Translations under genes and position numbers: made by a program | Shown: positions 14,731 to 22,741 of the stretch, in pieces | Position numbering within the stretch: the stretch's first letter is position 1 | Layout of the letters: each line of letters starts with the position of its first letter | Origin: a virus | Length of the DNA: 64,000 bases | IMG/VR virus record: IMGVR_UViG_3300037069_002364 | Span: 1-64,000 of that record | Direction: 5' to 3' (one strand) | Notes under the pieces: model-generated | Databases searched by the model: none | What the model was told of the DNA's origin: nothing | Seen by the model: only the letters and a program-made list of their open reading frames with translations

Positions 14731-15066
14731 CTACGTCACGTCCTCGTCGTACGGCGTGTCATCAATCGGCACGACATCGGCGAGGTCTACGCGCTCATCT
14801 TCCCCGAGGAAGTCTGCCGCCTGCGACTCCGCGAGGTCGGTGCACAGTGCCGCGTTGAATCGGAGTGCATCCAGCAGATAGGTCGGCGCATCGGTGGGTG
14901 CGGTCAGAAGGACGTGCTCCATTGCCCGGGCTGCCCCCTCGTACCAGTTACCCTCCCCGACCATCGGTGGCGTCCAACCCTCCGGCTTGCTTGTCCCCTG
15001 TGCCTGCTCGATGGCCTCGCGCAGCACCAGCGCGTCAATCGTCAGGGGAAGCGTGATCAGTGTCAT
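14731..15066 (-). CDS. Hypothetical protein (111 aa)
   Basis: Begins M-T-L-I-T-L-P-L-T-I-D-A-L-V-L-R-E-A-I-E-Q-A; acidic C-terminus. Overlaps the stop of the zinc/AT-hook gene by 4 bases. No family recognised. Confidence 0.6.
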   Translation of the reverse strand: MTLITLPLTIDALVLREAIEQAQGTSKPEGWTPPMVGEGNWYEGAARAMEHVLLTAPTDAPTYLLDALRFNAALCTDLAESQAADFLGEDERVDLADVVPIDDTPYDEDVT

Positions 15067-15335
15067 TGGGTGCGCTCCTTGCGTGGCCTACCGCGTGGTC
15101 GGCCCGTGCTATGTAGCAGGCGATACCGTTTCAGGCGTTCCCGCTCCTTCTTGCGGTGTCGGGCAAGCGCGACGGGATCAGCGGCCATCTCTTGTCGGTA
15201 GCGCGCCACCCGTGCGGCGGAACAGGACAGGCACTCGCCATAGATATACCCCTTCGTGCTGCGCGGAAACTCCTCGGGCGGCAGGTTCTCGCGCCCACAG
15301 GTCGAGCAGCGCGTGGGCTGTTTCGTCCAGACCAT
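15063..15335 (-). CDS. Zinc-ribbon protein with C-terminal AT-hook (90 aa)
   Basis: Two C-x2-C pairs (R-C-S-T-C near residue 10 and C-L-S-C near 35) form a zinc ribbon of the type seen in small phage proteins. A basic helix follows (R-H-R-K-K-E-R-E-R-L-K-R-Y), then G-R-P-R-G-R-P-R-K, a canonical AT-hook. Likely binds DNA. The ATG overlaps the previous stop (TGATG). Confidence 0.65.
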   Translation of the reverse strand: MVWTKQPTRCSTCGRENLPPEEFPRSTKGYIYGECLSCSAARVARYRQEMAADPVALARHRKKERERLKRYRLLHSTGRPRGRPRKERTQ

Positions 15336-15691
15336 CAGCGCGCCGCCTCCAGTTGCGCCGCCACGACGAAGGGGCCGAGCGCGTCTATCGCCTCTGCCGC
15401 CGTGATCGCAGTGGAGGCGTTGTGGAAACAGCGACCGAAGAGCGTGACCTGGTATTCCAGCGTCCAGTGCGGCATGGTGGCTTCGCCGTCGTTCCACTTC
15501 GCCTGGGCAACGCCGATAACAAATCCCTGAGCGCCATAGCGCGCCGTGAAGTAGTTGTGAAAGACGCATTTCCTCGCGTCCATTGACTCGCAGACGTGAT
15601 CCTCGGGGTTGAAGGTACTGAGCCATTGATAGAGTTCCTGTGGCGTCACCCGCTCAATATCCTGCGGCCTGACGATTGCCGTTGGATGCAT
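15335..15691 (-). CDS. Hypothetical protein (118 aa)
   Basis: M-H-P-T-A-I-V-R-P-Q-D-I; AGGAG is 6 bases before this ATG, whereas an ATG 6 bases earlier is too close to it. Contains D-A-R-K-C-V-F-H-N-Y-F-T-A-R-Y-G. No family recognised. Confidence 0.6.
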   Translation of the reverse strand: MHPTAIVRPQDIERVTPQELYQWLSTFNPEDHVCESMDARKCVFHNYFTARYGAQGFVIGVAQAKWNDGEATMPHWTLEYQVTLFGRCFHNASTAITAAEAIDALGPFVVAAQLEAAR

Positions 15692-15703
15692 GTTCATCTC
15701 CTG

Positions 15704-16042
15704 TCAGTCAGTCTCTTTTGCCCGTAGCCACGCCTCGGCAGCCTCCCAGGAGTCGAACCGACGCGTGCAGACAAAGCCATCGTACTCCGACTCAAAGCGG
15801 TGATCGCCGCGCCCCCTCGCAACATAGTAGGCACGCAGGGCGGGGAGGTCGCGCCACTGGCATCCCGCGATGCGGTTGACCTCCTGGCCCAATCGGTTGT
15901 GTGTGAACGCGAATATCTCCTTGCCCCCGCGTATCGCATGGCGCTCGAACCACGGGTGGCCCGTCTCGATGCCCGGTTCAATCAGTCGGCATGCGGAGGC
16001 GTCGTCAATGGCGCGACACGCGTGGTCGAGGATGGAATCCAT
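15704..16042 (-). CDS. Hypothetical protein (112 aa)
   Basis: N-terminal helical half (L-D-H-A-C-R-A-I-D-D-A-S-A-C-R-L) and C-terminal F-V-C-T-R-R-F-D-S-W-E-A-A-E-A-W-L-R-A, the end of which recurs in similar form in other small proteins of this cluster. GGAGGCAACCGA before the ATG. Overlaps the previous gene by 61 bases in another frame. Confidence 0.6.
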   Translation of the reverse strand: MDSILDHACRAIDDASACRLIEPGIETGHPWFERHAIRGGKEIFAFTHNRLGQEVNRIAGCQWRDLPALRAYYVARGRGDHRFESEYDGFVCTRRFDSWEAAEAWLRAKETD

Positions 16043-16344
16043 TCGGTTGCCTCCATAATCTGTGCTGCTTTCAGGATGGTGACTGCGCCATTCGTGCGGC
16101 GCACCTTCGCCTCAACGGGTGACGAGGGATAGACGGCGATGATCTCCACGCGATCACGCCAGACGAGCGGCTTACCGGGGCGGGTGTCATCGGCGGCGTC
16201 GGCACCGAGCGTGGCGATGCGATTGCTGTTGCGCGCATAGAGGATGGCGAGGCGCATCGCACGCGCCTTCGCCAGCATGAGCATCGCCGCTTGATTCGGT
16301 CCCGTCATCCCCACATGCCATGCAAAGCGGGGTGGCAGGCTCAT
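15982..16344 (-). CDS. Hypothetical protein (120 aa)
   Basis: Begins M-S-L-P-P-R-F-A-W-H-V-G-M-T-G-P-N-Q; central W-R-D-R-V-E-I-I-A-V-Y-P. No family recognised. The long overlap with the next gene means the true C-terminus should be checked. Confidence 0.5.
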   Translation of the reverse strand: MSLPPRFAWHVGMTGPNQAAMLMLAKARAMRLAILYARNSNRIATLGADAADDTRPGKPLVWRDRVEIIAVYPSSPVEAKVRRTNGAVTILKAAQIMEATEWIPSSTTRVAPLTTPPHAD

Positions 16345-17148
16345 CTATGCCGCCTCACGCTTGCTGATGCCGAGGACGCGAACGGCGCGCTGCCAGATCG
16401 GGAACATCTTCGTCAGTTGTCCCGGCACGATTGCGACCACGACCTCGCCCGAGGGATCGGCGGTCATCGTCGCGCCCGCAAACGCATCGGTGAAGTCGAG
16501 CAGGACGCTCTCGGCCTCCGACTTGACTTCACGCACGGGGACGACCGGCGAGGCAATCGTGGGCGTGATCGTTGCGACCTCACGCATCTGACGCATCTCT
16601 TCCTGTACCGTGTTGCGCTCGCGCTCGATGCGCAGGATGTCGGCGCGCATCGCTTGGATCGTGCGCTCGTGCTCCGTGACCTTCGCGATGCGATTGGCGA
16701 GCAGGGCGTGTGCGTCCACGAGCCGCCTGACCGCTTCCAGTTGACTCGGCAGGTTGTGCTTCTGCTGGAAGGCGGCGAGGATGTTCGCTGCTTCCGCCGT
16801 GATGGGGCTGGTGCTGACTGGCTTGGCCTGCCGCTGCTCGTAGGCGTCCAGCAACGCGGCAAGAAAGGTGACGCGGGGCATCGTCCCTTGCATGGCAATG
16901 AAGCGATTATGCAACTCCTCGCTCATGCTCGTATTGAGTTGTCGGGCCGTGCCGAATGTCCGACGCTTCGGCTTGTTCGCCTCAATGACCACCTGTGCCA
17001 TCGGATTGTCCTCCATCGCGGTCAGTGCCGCATACTGCTTTGTGCGGCTGCCGTTGCCGCCCCGGGTCATGCGTCGTGCGGTTTTCGGGTCGGTGTGCCG
17101 CAACTGGTCGAGTTTCCAGACGCTTTTCGGACTCATGCGCTCGGTCAT
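16345..17148 (-). CDS. Hypothetical coiled-coil protein (267 aa)
   Basis: Basic N-terminus (residues 1-60), then Q-L-N-T-S-M-S-E-E-L-H-N-R-F, which resembles a ribbon-helix-helix start, then a long coiled coil (about 130-190: L-L-A-N-R-I-A-K-V-T-E-H-E-R-T-I-Q-A-M-R). The layout suits a DNA-binding, oligomeric structural protein. No family confirmed. Confidence 0.6.
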   Translation of the reverse strand: MTERMSPKSVWKLDQLRHTDPKTARRMTRGGNGSRTKQYAALTAMEDNPMAQVVIEANKPKRRTFGTARQLNTSMSEELHNRFIAMQGTMPRVTFLAALLDAYEQRQAKPVSTSPITAEAANILAAFQQKHNLPSQLEAVRRLVDAHALLANRIAKVTEHERTIQAMRADILRIERERNTVQEEMRQMREVATITPTIASPVVPVREVKSEAESVLLDFTDAFAGATMTADPSGEVVVAIVPGQLTKMFPIWQRAVRVLGISKREAA

Positions 17149-17156
17149 CGCACTCC

Positions 17157-17567
17157 TTACTGCGCGCTGTGCGCTTCGAGTAACCGGGAAGCGACCGCGT
17201 AATCCATTCTTCTTCGCATGAGCGACATCGTGCCGCGTGCGAGTTCCAGCCTCCCCTCAAGGCGTCCTGCCTCAGTTTCATCGTCACGCTGGTGCAGGAG
17301 TTCAGTCTGATATTCTGAGTCGCCCTTCTTTTTCAGGGCGAGAATGGCGTCACGCTCTTGCACGTTTTTGCAGGCGGCATACAGATTTTCTGCATAAACC
17401 CATGCCGCCTCTATCTCGACAAACACACCCTTGCGGTAGGCAATCGCCTGCTTGAGGGCGCTCAGGGTCGTCGTCAGTTCCGCGACCGTCTCATTGGCGC
17501 GCTCGAATCGCTCACTGGCGTCACCAAAGACCCGATTGAGCGCGTCCGTCATCGTCATTGCTGCCAT
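17157..17567 (-). CDS. Hypothetical helical protein (136 aa)
   Basis: All-helical pattern with F-E-R-A-N-E-T-V-A-E-L-T-T-T-L-S-A-L-K-Q-A and an internal K-K-K. GGGAGGAATGA precedes the ATG. No family recognised; probably co-expressed with the preceding coiled-coil gene. Confidence 0.6.
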   Translation of the reverse strand: MAAMTMTDALNRVFGDASERFERANETVAELTTTLSALKQAIAYRKGVFVEIEAAWVYAENLYAACKNVQERDAILALKKKGDSEYQTELLHQRDDETEAGRLEGRLELARGTMSLMRRRMDYAVASRLLEAHSAQ

Positions 17568-17780
17568 TCATTCCTCCCGGTACGCCTCGACGCAGCCAAC
17601 GGTGCGGCAGTGCGCATCAAAACAGTGCCATTTCAGGGGGCCGTCACACTGTAGCGGCTCCTCCTCCTCCTCGTCCTCCTCGACAGCGTAGAAGCCGCAC
17701 GCGCCGGAGCAGACCTCACGCAGCACGAGTGCATCCATCGCCATGCCACAGTGCGGGCAGAGCGGGGCGAGGCAGTTCAC
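17568..17780 (-). CDS. Cys-rich putative zinc-binding protein (70 aa)
   Basis: Cys at C-P-H-C, C-S-G-A-C-G, C-D-G, H-C-F-D-A-H-C and G-C-V, with an acidic run in the middle (E-E-D-E-E-E-E-E). Probably two zinc-ribbon knuckles. GTG start overlapping the upstream TGA. Confidence 0.55.
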   Translation of the reverse strand: MNCLAPLCPHCGMAMDALVLREVCSGACGFYAVEEDEEEEEPLQCDGPLKWHCFDAHCRTVGCVEAYREE

Positions 17781-18064
17781 AGGCCAATCTCGCGCAGGAT
17801 GTCCCGCAACTCGGTGGCGATGGTGTGCGCCCGCTCCAGTTTGTCGAGTCCGGGCATGACGAGCGGGACTTCAACGGCATTGACGGGGCGGTAGATGTGC
17901 TCGAACTGGTCCGCCGCGAGGAAGAACGATGTCATCGTGGTGTAGTTGACGAGGTAATCACCCGGCTTGCCCGTGTCGGACAAGACGTTTCTTGTGATCA
18001 TCATTGGTTCGACAATTTGCATCGCCTCGACCACCTCACCGCTCGTGCGTGCCTGATATTTCAT
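17777..18064 (-). CDS. Hypothetical protein (95 aa)
   Basis: Begins M-K-Y-Q-A-R-T-S-G-E-V-V-E-A-M-Q-I, a pattern seen in small phage PGDYL-type proteins; P-G-D-Y-L-V-N-Y is present at about residue 40. ATG 18064 preceded by GGAGGGAGCGGCG. Confidence 0.55.
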   Translation of the reverse strand: MKYQARTSGEVVEAMQIVEPMMITRNVLSDTGKPGDYLVNYTTMTSFFLAADQFEHIYRPVNAVEVPLVMPGLDKLERAHTIATELRDILREIGL

Positions 18065-18333
18065 CGCCGCTCCCTCCACTGTGGCATCTCTGCCGCCATG
18101 CGCTCACGCACCCGTTGTGCGGAGACACCCGTGATCGGGTGATGGATGCCGTGGGTCGTGATCTTCGCGATCGGGATACCCGCCTCGTCCATCGCCCGCC
18201 ACCAGCCTTCGTCGTACGTGGCGACCGTGAAAAAGCGGCGCGGCGGTGGCGGGACGGGCTTCGGGCGGATCGTTGGTCGCAAGCCCGTACTCGGTGGCGC
18301 GGGTCGGGCGGCGCGGCGGGTCGGTGGCGGCAT
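18061..18333 (-). CDS. Hypothetical Pro/Arg-rich protein (90 aa)
   Basis: Proline/arginine-rich N-terminus, then R-R-F-F-T-V-A-T-Y-D-E-G-W-W-R-A-M-D-E-A. AAGGAG lies 6 bases before ATG 18333. First gene after operator 18361-18376. Confidence 0.55.
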   Translation of the reverse strand: MPPPTRRAARPAPPSTGLRPTIRPKPVPPPPRRFFTVATYDEGWWRAMDEAGIPIAKITTHGIHHPITGVSAQRVRERMAAEMPQWRERR

Positions 18334-18360
18334 CGGCATCTCCTTCTCCCTATCGTATAC

Positions 18361-18376
18361 GTTCTTGTATAAGTAC
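18361..18376. promoter_or_regulatory. Dyad operator site 8 (GTTCTT-GTAT-AAGTAC)
   Basis: Copy of the dyad 28 bases upstream of the gene starting at 18333. The minus strand upstream has TTGTTT followed 16 bp later by TATACA inside the dyad, a possible promoter overlapped by the site. Confidence 0.65.
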
Positions 18377-18420
18377 GCAATAGGGGAAAACAAAATCGGC
18401 GGGGGCGCTCGTGTTAAGTG

Positions 18421-18639
18421 TCATACTCGGTCATGCGTGTCCCCGCCGACGTACCGTTCCCAACCAGCGTGATAGGGCACGAGCGCGAGATAGCCATCGC
18501 CCTGGTCATACTCAATGAAGGCCAGCGGATTGACCGCATTGCCCTCGGCGTCACTGAGCATGAATACGGGCGCGTTGCCGGGTTGTTCGCGAAGTAGGGC
18601 GATCAGGTCGTTGACGGTAACAAAGGTGATTTCGGTCAT
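18421..18639 (-). CDS. Hypothetical protein (72 aa)
   Basis: M-T-E-I-T-F-V-T-V-N-D-L-I-A-L-L-R-E-Q-P-G-N-A-P-V-F-M-L-S: the layout strand, helix, P-x-N-x-x-V is common in small phage proteins of this type. Stop overlaps the upstream ATG by 4 bases. Confidence 0.55.
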   Translation of the reverse strand: MTEITFVTVNDLIALLREQPGNAPVFMLSDAEGNAVNPLAFIEYDQGDGYLALVPYHAGWERYVGGDTHDRV

Positions 18640-19004
18640 CGCGTTCCCTCCTTCGTCGCTTCCAACCATGCGGGCACGACAGGCAGGAGCGGTGCCCAGT
18701 TTTCCTGTGCGAACGGAACCAGCCCTCCCTGTGACACGGACCACATCACCTTGAGTCGTGCGCCCTCACGCCCATCGAGATTTTCCGCCAGCCACGTCTC
18801 GCCCTCGACGCTCGGATCATCGAGTGTGGTGGGGAGCGAGAATACGGCGGGACGCTTGACCCAGGTGATTCTCCAGACCCCCTCCCCTCGATACGCGAGA
18901 TAGATGTTGTGGCTTTGGCTAACGGGCGACCATGCTTGTCGAATGATCACCTCATACATCTCGACCTCAAACGAGGTGGAAGGGGTGTGCTTGACAATCT
19001 CCAT
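18636..19004 (-). CDS. Hypothetical protein (122 aa)
   Basis: Beta-rich: Y-E-V-I-I-R-Q-A-W-S-P-V-S-Q-S-H-N-I-Y-L-A-Y, then W-R-I-T-W-V-K-R-P. No family recognised. Confidence 0.6.
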   Translation of the reverse strand: MEIVKHTPSTSFEVEMYEVIIRQAWSPVSQSHNIYLAYRGEGVWRITWVKRPAVFSLPTTLDDPSVEGETWLAENLDGREGARLKVMWSVSQGGLVPFAQENWAPLLPVVPAWLEATKEGTR

Positions 19005-19021
19005 CGGTGATCTCCCTCTCC

Positions 19022-19519
19022 TTACCAGATTGTGCCATCCTCCGCCAGCAACTCGGGCAGCAGATGGTTCATGTTCGCGCTGTTCCGCTCGTCATTCGAC
19101 TGGGAGAGGGCGATGCGCTCCGCGACCGACATCTCCCCGAGCCATTCGCGATAGAGCGCGCAGAGCGCGTCGTAGTCGGGGCGTCCCTGCTGGTCAAGGT
19201 TGTACAGTATCTCGTCATCCAGAAAGGCGTAGAAGCGGCCAATCGGCCCCATCGTCGGCCCGATCTCTTTGAGTCGGGTGATGTACAACACGGTCACGCG
19301 CTCCTCGTCAATGTATTCGTCAAAGAACTGCTCGGGCGTCACGGTGGAGATGGAGCCGAGGCCGAACGAGAGTCGTGTGTAGCCTGCGGGCTGGTCGTTG
19401 AGCCAGATGACGATCTTGCCCGAATCCTCGTTGACCTTGTACGATTCCTCCCCGGAAAAGCCGTTACCCATCGCCTCCGCGACCCATTGCATCGCCGCTT
19501 TCGTACGTTCGTCACTCAT
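19022..19519 (-). CDS. Hypothetical protein (165 aa)
   Basis: Acidic soluble protein with D-S-G-K-I-V-I-W-L-N-D-Q-P-A-G-Y-T-R-L-S-F and a C-terminal helix rich in Glu/Asn. The start at 19519 has AAAAGGAGGGC upstream. It sits directly downstream of the clamp genes; a functional link is only positional. Confidence 0.6.
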   Translation of the reverse strand: MSDERTKAAMQWVAEAMGNGFSGEESYKVNEDSGKIVIWLNDQPAGYTRLSFGLGSISTVTPEQFFDEYIDEERVTVLYITRLKEIGPTMGPIGRFYAFLDDEILYNLDQQGRPDYDALCALYREWLGEMSVAERIALSQSNDERNSANMNHLLPELLAEDGTIW

Positions 19520-19576
19520 TCTGCCCTCCTTTTGGCGCAGTATACGACAGGCAAGGCGAACGCATTGCTTCCCCTC

Positions 19577-20992
19577 TTAGCCGAGATATTCCAGGTACTT
19601 GATCTCGCTCATCGCCTCGGGCGTGACGGTGCCGTTGATGCCCATCAGGAAGGCGTCACCGTCAATCGCAATCGGCGTCGCAGCGACCAGCGCGCCGTTG
19701 TGCTTGGCGACTTTCGCGTAGCGCACCTCGGCACCCTGCTTCATCGCCCGCTGAAAGAACTTCTCAATCGTCGGTGGCGTGTAGCCGAAGCGCAGTTTCG
19801 TCGCCTTCGGTGGGCGCGACGGCTTGCTGGTGGCGGCGATTGCCGCTTTCGTTGCCTTCGCCACCATCTCGGCACGGGCGTCATGCTGCAACTGCTCTTG
19901 CTGCTGGATGGGATACTCATGAGGTGATGACGGCGAGAACGTCACGGGAATGTCACTGAAATGTCCGCCTGTAACCGCGCACGTCGCTTCTGCCTCGCAG
20001 AATGCAGGCGCATCACAATCGTTACACGGGATGCCGGGCGGTGGGCCAATGCGCTCAGTGCTCCATGTCTGCCCGTCGAGTGCGATGGAGTGACGCGCTT
20101 CCTTTGCCGCCGCCATCCCTGCGAGGGTGTACGCATCGAAGGCCACGGCCTCGTTATACCCCTCGACATCGCCCTCCCGAGCCGCGTGGTTCATCAGGAA
20201 GTCGGCGGTGAGTTCGTCTGCGCCATCATCCGTATCTTCCTCCGCGTTGCAGTCGCCGCACGAGGGATTGCCTTCGCCATCAAGGTGGGTCGCCGTATCG
20301 TCGCAATGCACACAGCGCGTTGCTCCTTTCGCCATGTACGCGTTGTACAGTGTGCGCATCTCCTCGACATTCGCCACCACGACTTTGCCGCGCTTGATGT
20401 CCTTGATCCAGTAGCCGTTACCGTTCCCCTCGCTGTCGTCGGTGGCCCATGCGGTCAGGGCGTCCTCAAGCGTGTCGAAATGCTCGGAGCCGGTGCCGCG
20501 TTCACCGTTGCGCATCCGGTAATACTCGAAGTCCTCGGGCAGCGCGGCAAGCCGTTCCTCTTCCTCCTTCTCAAGCGCGCCCCTCTCTTGCTCGCGCACT
20601 TCCTCGTATATCTTACTGTCGAACACGCCGGGAAGCACGGGATAGTCGGCGGCATGCATGCAGCGGATCGTGGCGCGACTGCTGCCAAAGGTGATCGTCA
20701 GGCTCTCGCGCCGCCAGTCCCGTTCCAATGCCACCGGCACGCCCTTCGGCACCAGTTTCAGGTAATCGGCAAACTCCTTCGCGGGTACGCAGGTCGCGCC
20801 GTACGCGTCAATACCGCTACCGACGAAGCGGTGCGCCGTCTGTTCGAGGTTCGTTCCGGCGATGAGGAAGCCGCCCGCTTTCGCTTCGAGGACAAAGGTA
20901 TTGAGGATCGGCAGATGGGTTCGCTTGGCGATGCTCGGCTTGACCACCGCCAGCGCGTCGTTCAGGTCGTTGCTCATTGCGGTCAGTTTCAT
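19577..20992 (-). CDS. Sliding-clamp domain 1 fused to a zinc-finger-like extension
   Basis: 471 residues from ATG 20992 (AAGGAGGAACCC before it). Residues 1-122 match domain 1 of bacterial DnaN: M-K-L-T-A at the start, R-T-H-L-P-I-L-N-T-F-V-L-E-A, T-N-L-E-Q-T, C-V-P-A-K-E-F-A-D-Y-L and R-A-T-I-R-C-M-H-A-A-D-Y-P-V-L-P. Domains 2 and 3 are absent from this protein. Instead there is a charged linker, a four-Cys motif (C227, C230, C245, C248), a second Cys cluster (C323, C326, C332, C338) and an unassigned C-terminal ~75 residues. The partner domains 2-3 are in the adjacent upstream gene. Likely role: half of a two-gene processivity clamp. Confidence 0.8.
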   Translation of the reverse strand: MKLTAMSNDLNDALAVVKPSIAKRTHLPILNTFVLEAKAGGFLIAGTNLEQTAHRFVGSGIDAYGATCVPAKEFADYLKLVPKGVPVALERDWRRESLTITFGSSRATIRCMHAADYPVLPGVFDSKIYEEVREQERGALEKEEEERLAALPEDFEYYRMRNGERGTGSEHFDTLEDALTAWATDDSEGNGNGYWIKDIKRGKVVVANVEEMRTLYNAYMAKGATRCVHCDDTATHLDGEGNPSCGDCNAEEDTDDGADELTADFLMNHAAREGDVEGYNEAVAFDAYTLAGMAAAKEARHSIALDGQTWSTERIGPPPGIPCNDCDAPAFCEAEATCAVTGGHFSDIPVTFSPSSPHEYPIQQQEQLQHDARAEMVAKATKAAIAATSKPSRPPKATKLRFGYTPPTIEKFFQRAMKQGAEVRYAKVAKHNGALVAATPIAIDGDAFLMGINGTVTPEAMSEIKYLEYLG

Positions 20993-21002
20993 GGGTTCCT
21001 CC

Positions 21003-21839
21003 TTATGCGGCGAGATGCATCGGCATGATAACGGCGGCGACATCGCAGCCATCCTCAGTCTGCGGGAGAAAGACGCCGGGATTGTTGCGCCCCTGCATGC
21101 GGAAGATCACGTCGCGGGCCTTGTAACTGTTCAGGAGGTCGTGGACATAGCGCCAGTTGAAGGCAATCACGTTGCCATCGCCATCAAAGATACCCTCGTT
21201 GATCGTTTCCACGGCGTCACCGATCTCGGCGGCGTTCGCGCTCACGGTCAGGAAGCGTTCGTACTCGCCCTGGTCGGAGTTGATTTCCAGTTTCAGCACG
21301 TCGTTGTTCTCTTTGGCGAAGATCGCGCACCGCTTGACGGCGGCAAGCAAGGCTTCACGGCGCACGCCAATCTCGGTAACGTGCTTCGTGGGAATGAGTT
21401 TCGCGCAGTCGGGGTACGTGCCTTCGATCAGGTGGCTCGTCAGCGAGAGATGGGCACTTTCCGCGCTGATCTGGATGGGCTTGGCGACGGTCGGCATTCC
21501 TTGCGACTCGACCGCTTCCACGTCGGGGTTGAGGTCGCGCCAGCGTTTCGTCGTCAGCGTGATTGGCTCGTCATACTTGCCGATCTGCTTGATCAGCGAC
21601 TTGACGAACTCGATGGGTACAATGGCACTATCCCACTCCTCATACTCAATGGTCGCATTCGCTACGGACAGGCGGAAGCCATCGGTCGCCTCGGCAAAGA
21701 GGCGTGCGCCATCCTGTCCCGAAACCGCCCGCAGATGGACAGCGTGCAGCACGGGCCGGGAATCGTCGGTCGCCGCCGCATAGACGGTGTGGGTGAGCAG
21801 GGATTTCAAAACTTGTGAATTGACCGTCAATTGGCTCAT
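21003..21839 (-). CDS. Sliding-clamp domains 2 and 3 (DnaN-like, lacks domain 1)
   Basis: 278 residues. The start V-N-S-Q-V-L-K-S-L-L aligns with the beginning of DnaN domain 2. Then come R-P-V-L-H-A-V-H-L-R-A, F-A-E-A-T-D-G-F-R-L-S-V, I-V-P-I-E-F-V-K-S-L and E-G-T-Y-P-D-C-A-K-L-I-P, followed by domain 3: V-R-R-E-A-L-L-A-A-V-K-R-C-A-I-F, I-A-F-N-W-R-Y-V-H-D-L-L-N-S-Y and the C-terminal V-I-M-P-M-H-L. It is about 100 residues shorter than DnaN because domain 1 is missing; that domain starts the next gene, 10 bases downstream. Likely forms the clamp ring with it. Confidence 0.82.
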   Translation of the reverse strand: MSQLTVNSQVLKSLLTHTVYAAATDDSRPVLHAVHLRAVSGQDGARLFAEATDGFRLSVANATIEYEEWDSAIVPIEFVKSLIKQIGKYDEPITLTTKRWRDLNPDVEAVESQGMPTVAKPIQISAESAHLSLTSHLIEGTYPDCAKLIPTKHVTEIGVRREALLAAVKRCAIFAKENNDVLKLEINSDQGEYERFLTVSANAAEIGDAVETINEGIFDGDGNVIAFNWRYVHDLLNSYKARDVIFRMQGRNNPGVFLPQTEDGCDVAAVIMPMHLAA

Positions 21840-22741
21840 TGCGCTTTCCCTTCTTTCGCGTAGACATAGAGGACGCCCGCCACATCACACAACAGGCAGT
21901 ATCCTTTCTGCCAAACGTTCCAGCGTGCTCGTACGTGGTCGCGGTGCGTTTGCGCGAGGGTCAGGCCGTCGCAGACAAGCATGCGGGCATACAGTTCCGC
22001 ATCCGCCGCCGCAGCCCACGCCGCATCCCACGCCGCATCCCACGCCGCATCCCTCGCCGCAGCCCTCGCCGCATCCGCCGCCGCATCCGCCGCCGCAGCC
22101 CGCGCCGCAGCCCACGCCGCATCCCACGCCGCATCCCTCGCCGCAGCCCTCGCCGCAGCCCTCGCCGCATCCCACGCCGCAGCCCTCGCCGCATCCCACG
22201 CCGCATCCCTCGCCGCAGCCCTCGCCGCAGCCCTCGCCGCATCCCACACCGCAGCCCGCGCCGCATCCCTCGCCGCAGCCCTCGCCGCAGCCCTCGCCGC
22301 ATCCGCCGCCGCAGCCCGCGCCGCAGTGAGCGTCGGCGCGGTAAAGAGTCGCCACGCGGGATCGGGTTGACCATCCGGCTTGCCGAATGGCGTTGCCGGT
22401 ATCTCCTCGGTGACGAACCGCTCGACGGCGTGCCACCAGTCAGGAACGGCCTCTGGAGCGGGCCGCAAGAGGCGGCAGCGATTGGTCACGATCTTGTCTG
22501 TTTGCGTGTCGTGAATGATGTCTGGCTCGGCGGCGTAGACCTCCATGCCAACGACCGGCCACTGCATCGGGTCAGTCGTCAGGTGGTATCCGCGCTCGCA
22601 GATGACGGGGCGTGTGATGGTCGGCGTCCAATCGCCGGGCGTCACACCGCCGCCACTCACAGTTGGCAGCGACCACGTATACCTGCCGCCGTGCGTGGAT
22701 TGGCCCGCTTTGAGTACCTTGTAGTATGTCGGTGCGCTCAT
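21836..22741 (-). CDS. Ala-repeat protein with DUF7666-like N-terminus
   Basis: 301 residues. The N-terminal ~130 residues ([11 protein letters not shown], then I-V-T-N-R-C-R-L-L) resemble the phage DUF7666-type domain. Residues about 140-245 are repeats of the type A-A-(R/W)-(A/D)-A-A, an uninterrupted amphipathic Ala/Arg/Trp/Asp helix. The end is a short domain with C-L-L-C. GGGAGGCACA precedes ATG 22741. Function unknown; the helix may be a structural or multimerisation rod. Confidence 0.65.
   Translation of the reverse strand: MSAPTYYKVLKAGQSTHGGRYTWSLPTVSGGGVTPGDWTPTITRPVICERGYHLTTDPMQWPVVGMEVYAAEPDIIHDTQTDKIVTNRCRLLRPAPEAVPDWWHAVERFVTEEIPATPFGKPDGQPDPAWRLFTAPTLTAARAAAADAARAAARAAARDAARAAVWDAARAAARAAARDAAWDAARAAAWDAARAAARAAARDAAWDAAWAAARAAAADAAADAARAAARDAAWDAAWDAAWAAAADAELYARMLVCDGLTLAQTHRDHVRARWNVWQKGYCLLCDVAGVLYVYAKEGKAQ
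22003..22326. repeat. 12-bp degenerate tandem repeat (GCCGCAnCCCnC units)
   Basis: About 27 units such as gccgcatcccac, gccgcagccctc and gccgcagcccgc follow each other without interruption and encode the Ala-rich helix of the enclosing gene. Units differ at a few fixed positions, so copy number probably changes by slippage or recombination in multiples of 4 codons, keeping the frame. Confidence 0.85.

Noticed and set aside
21885-22436. Cys/Gly repeat frame on the minus strand and Pro/His repeat frames on the plus strand across the Ala-repeat tract
   Set aside because: They arise because the 12-bp repeat has no stop in any frame; only the Ala frame has flanking non-repeat protein sequence and a ribosome site.
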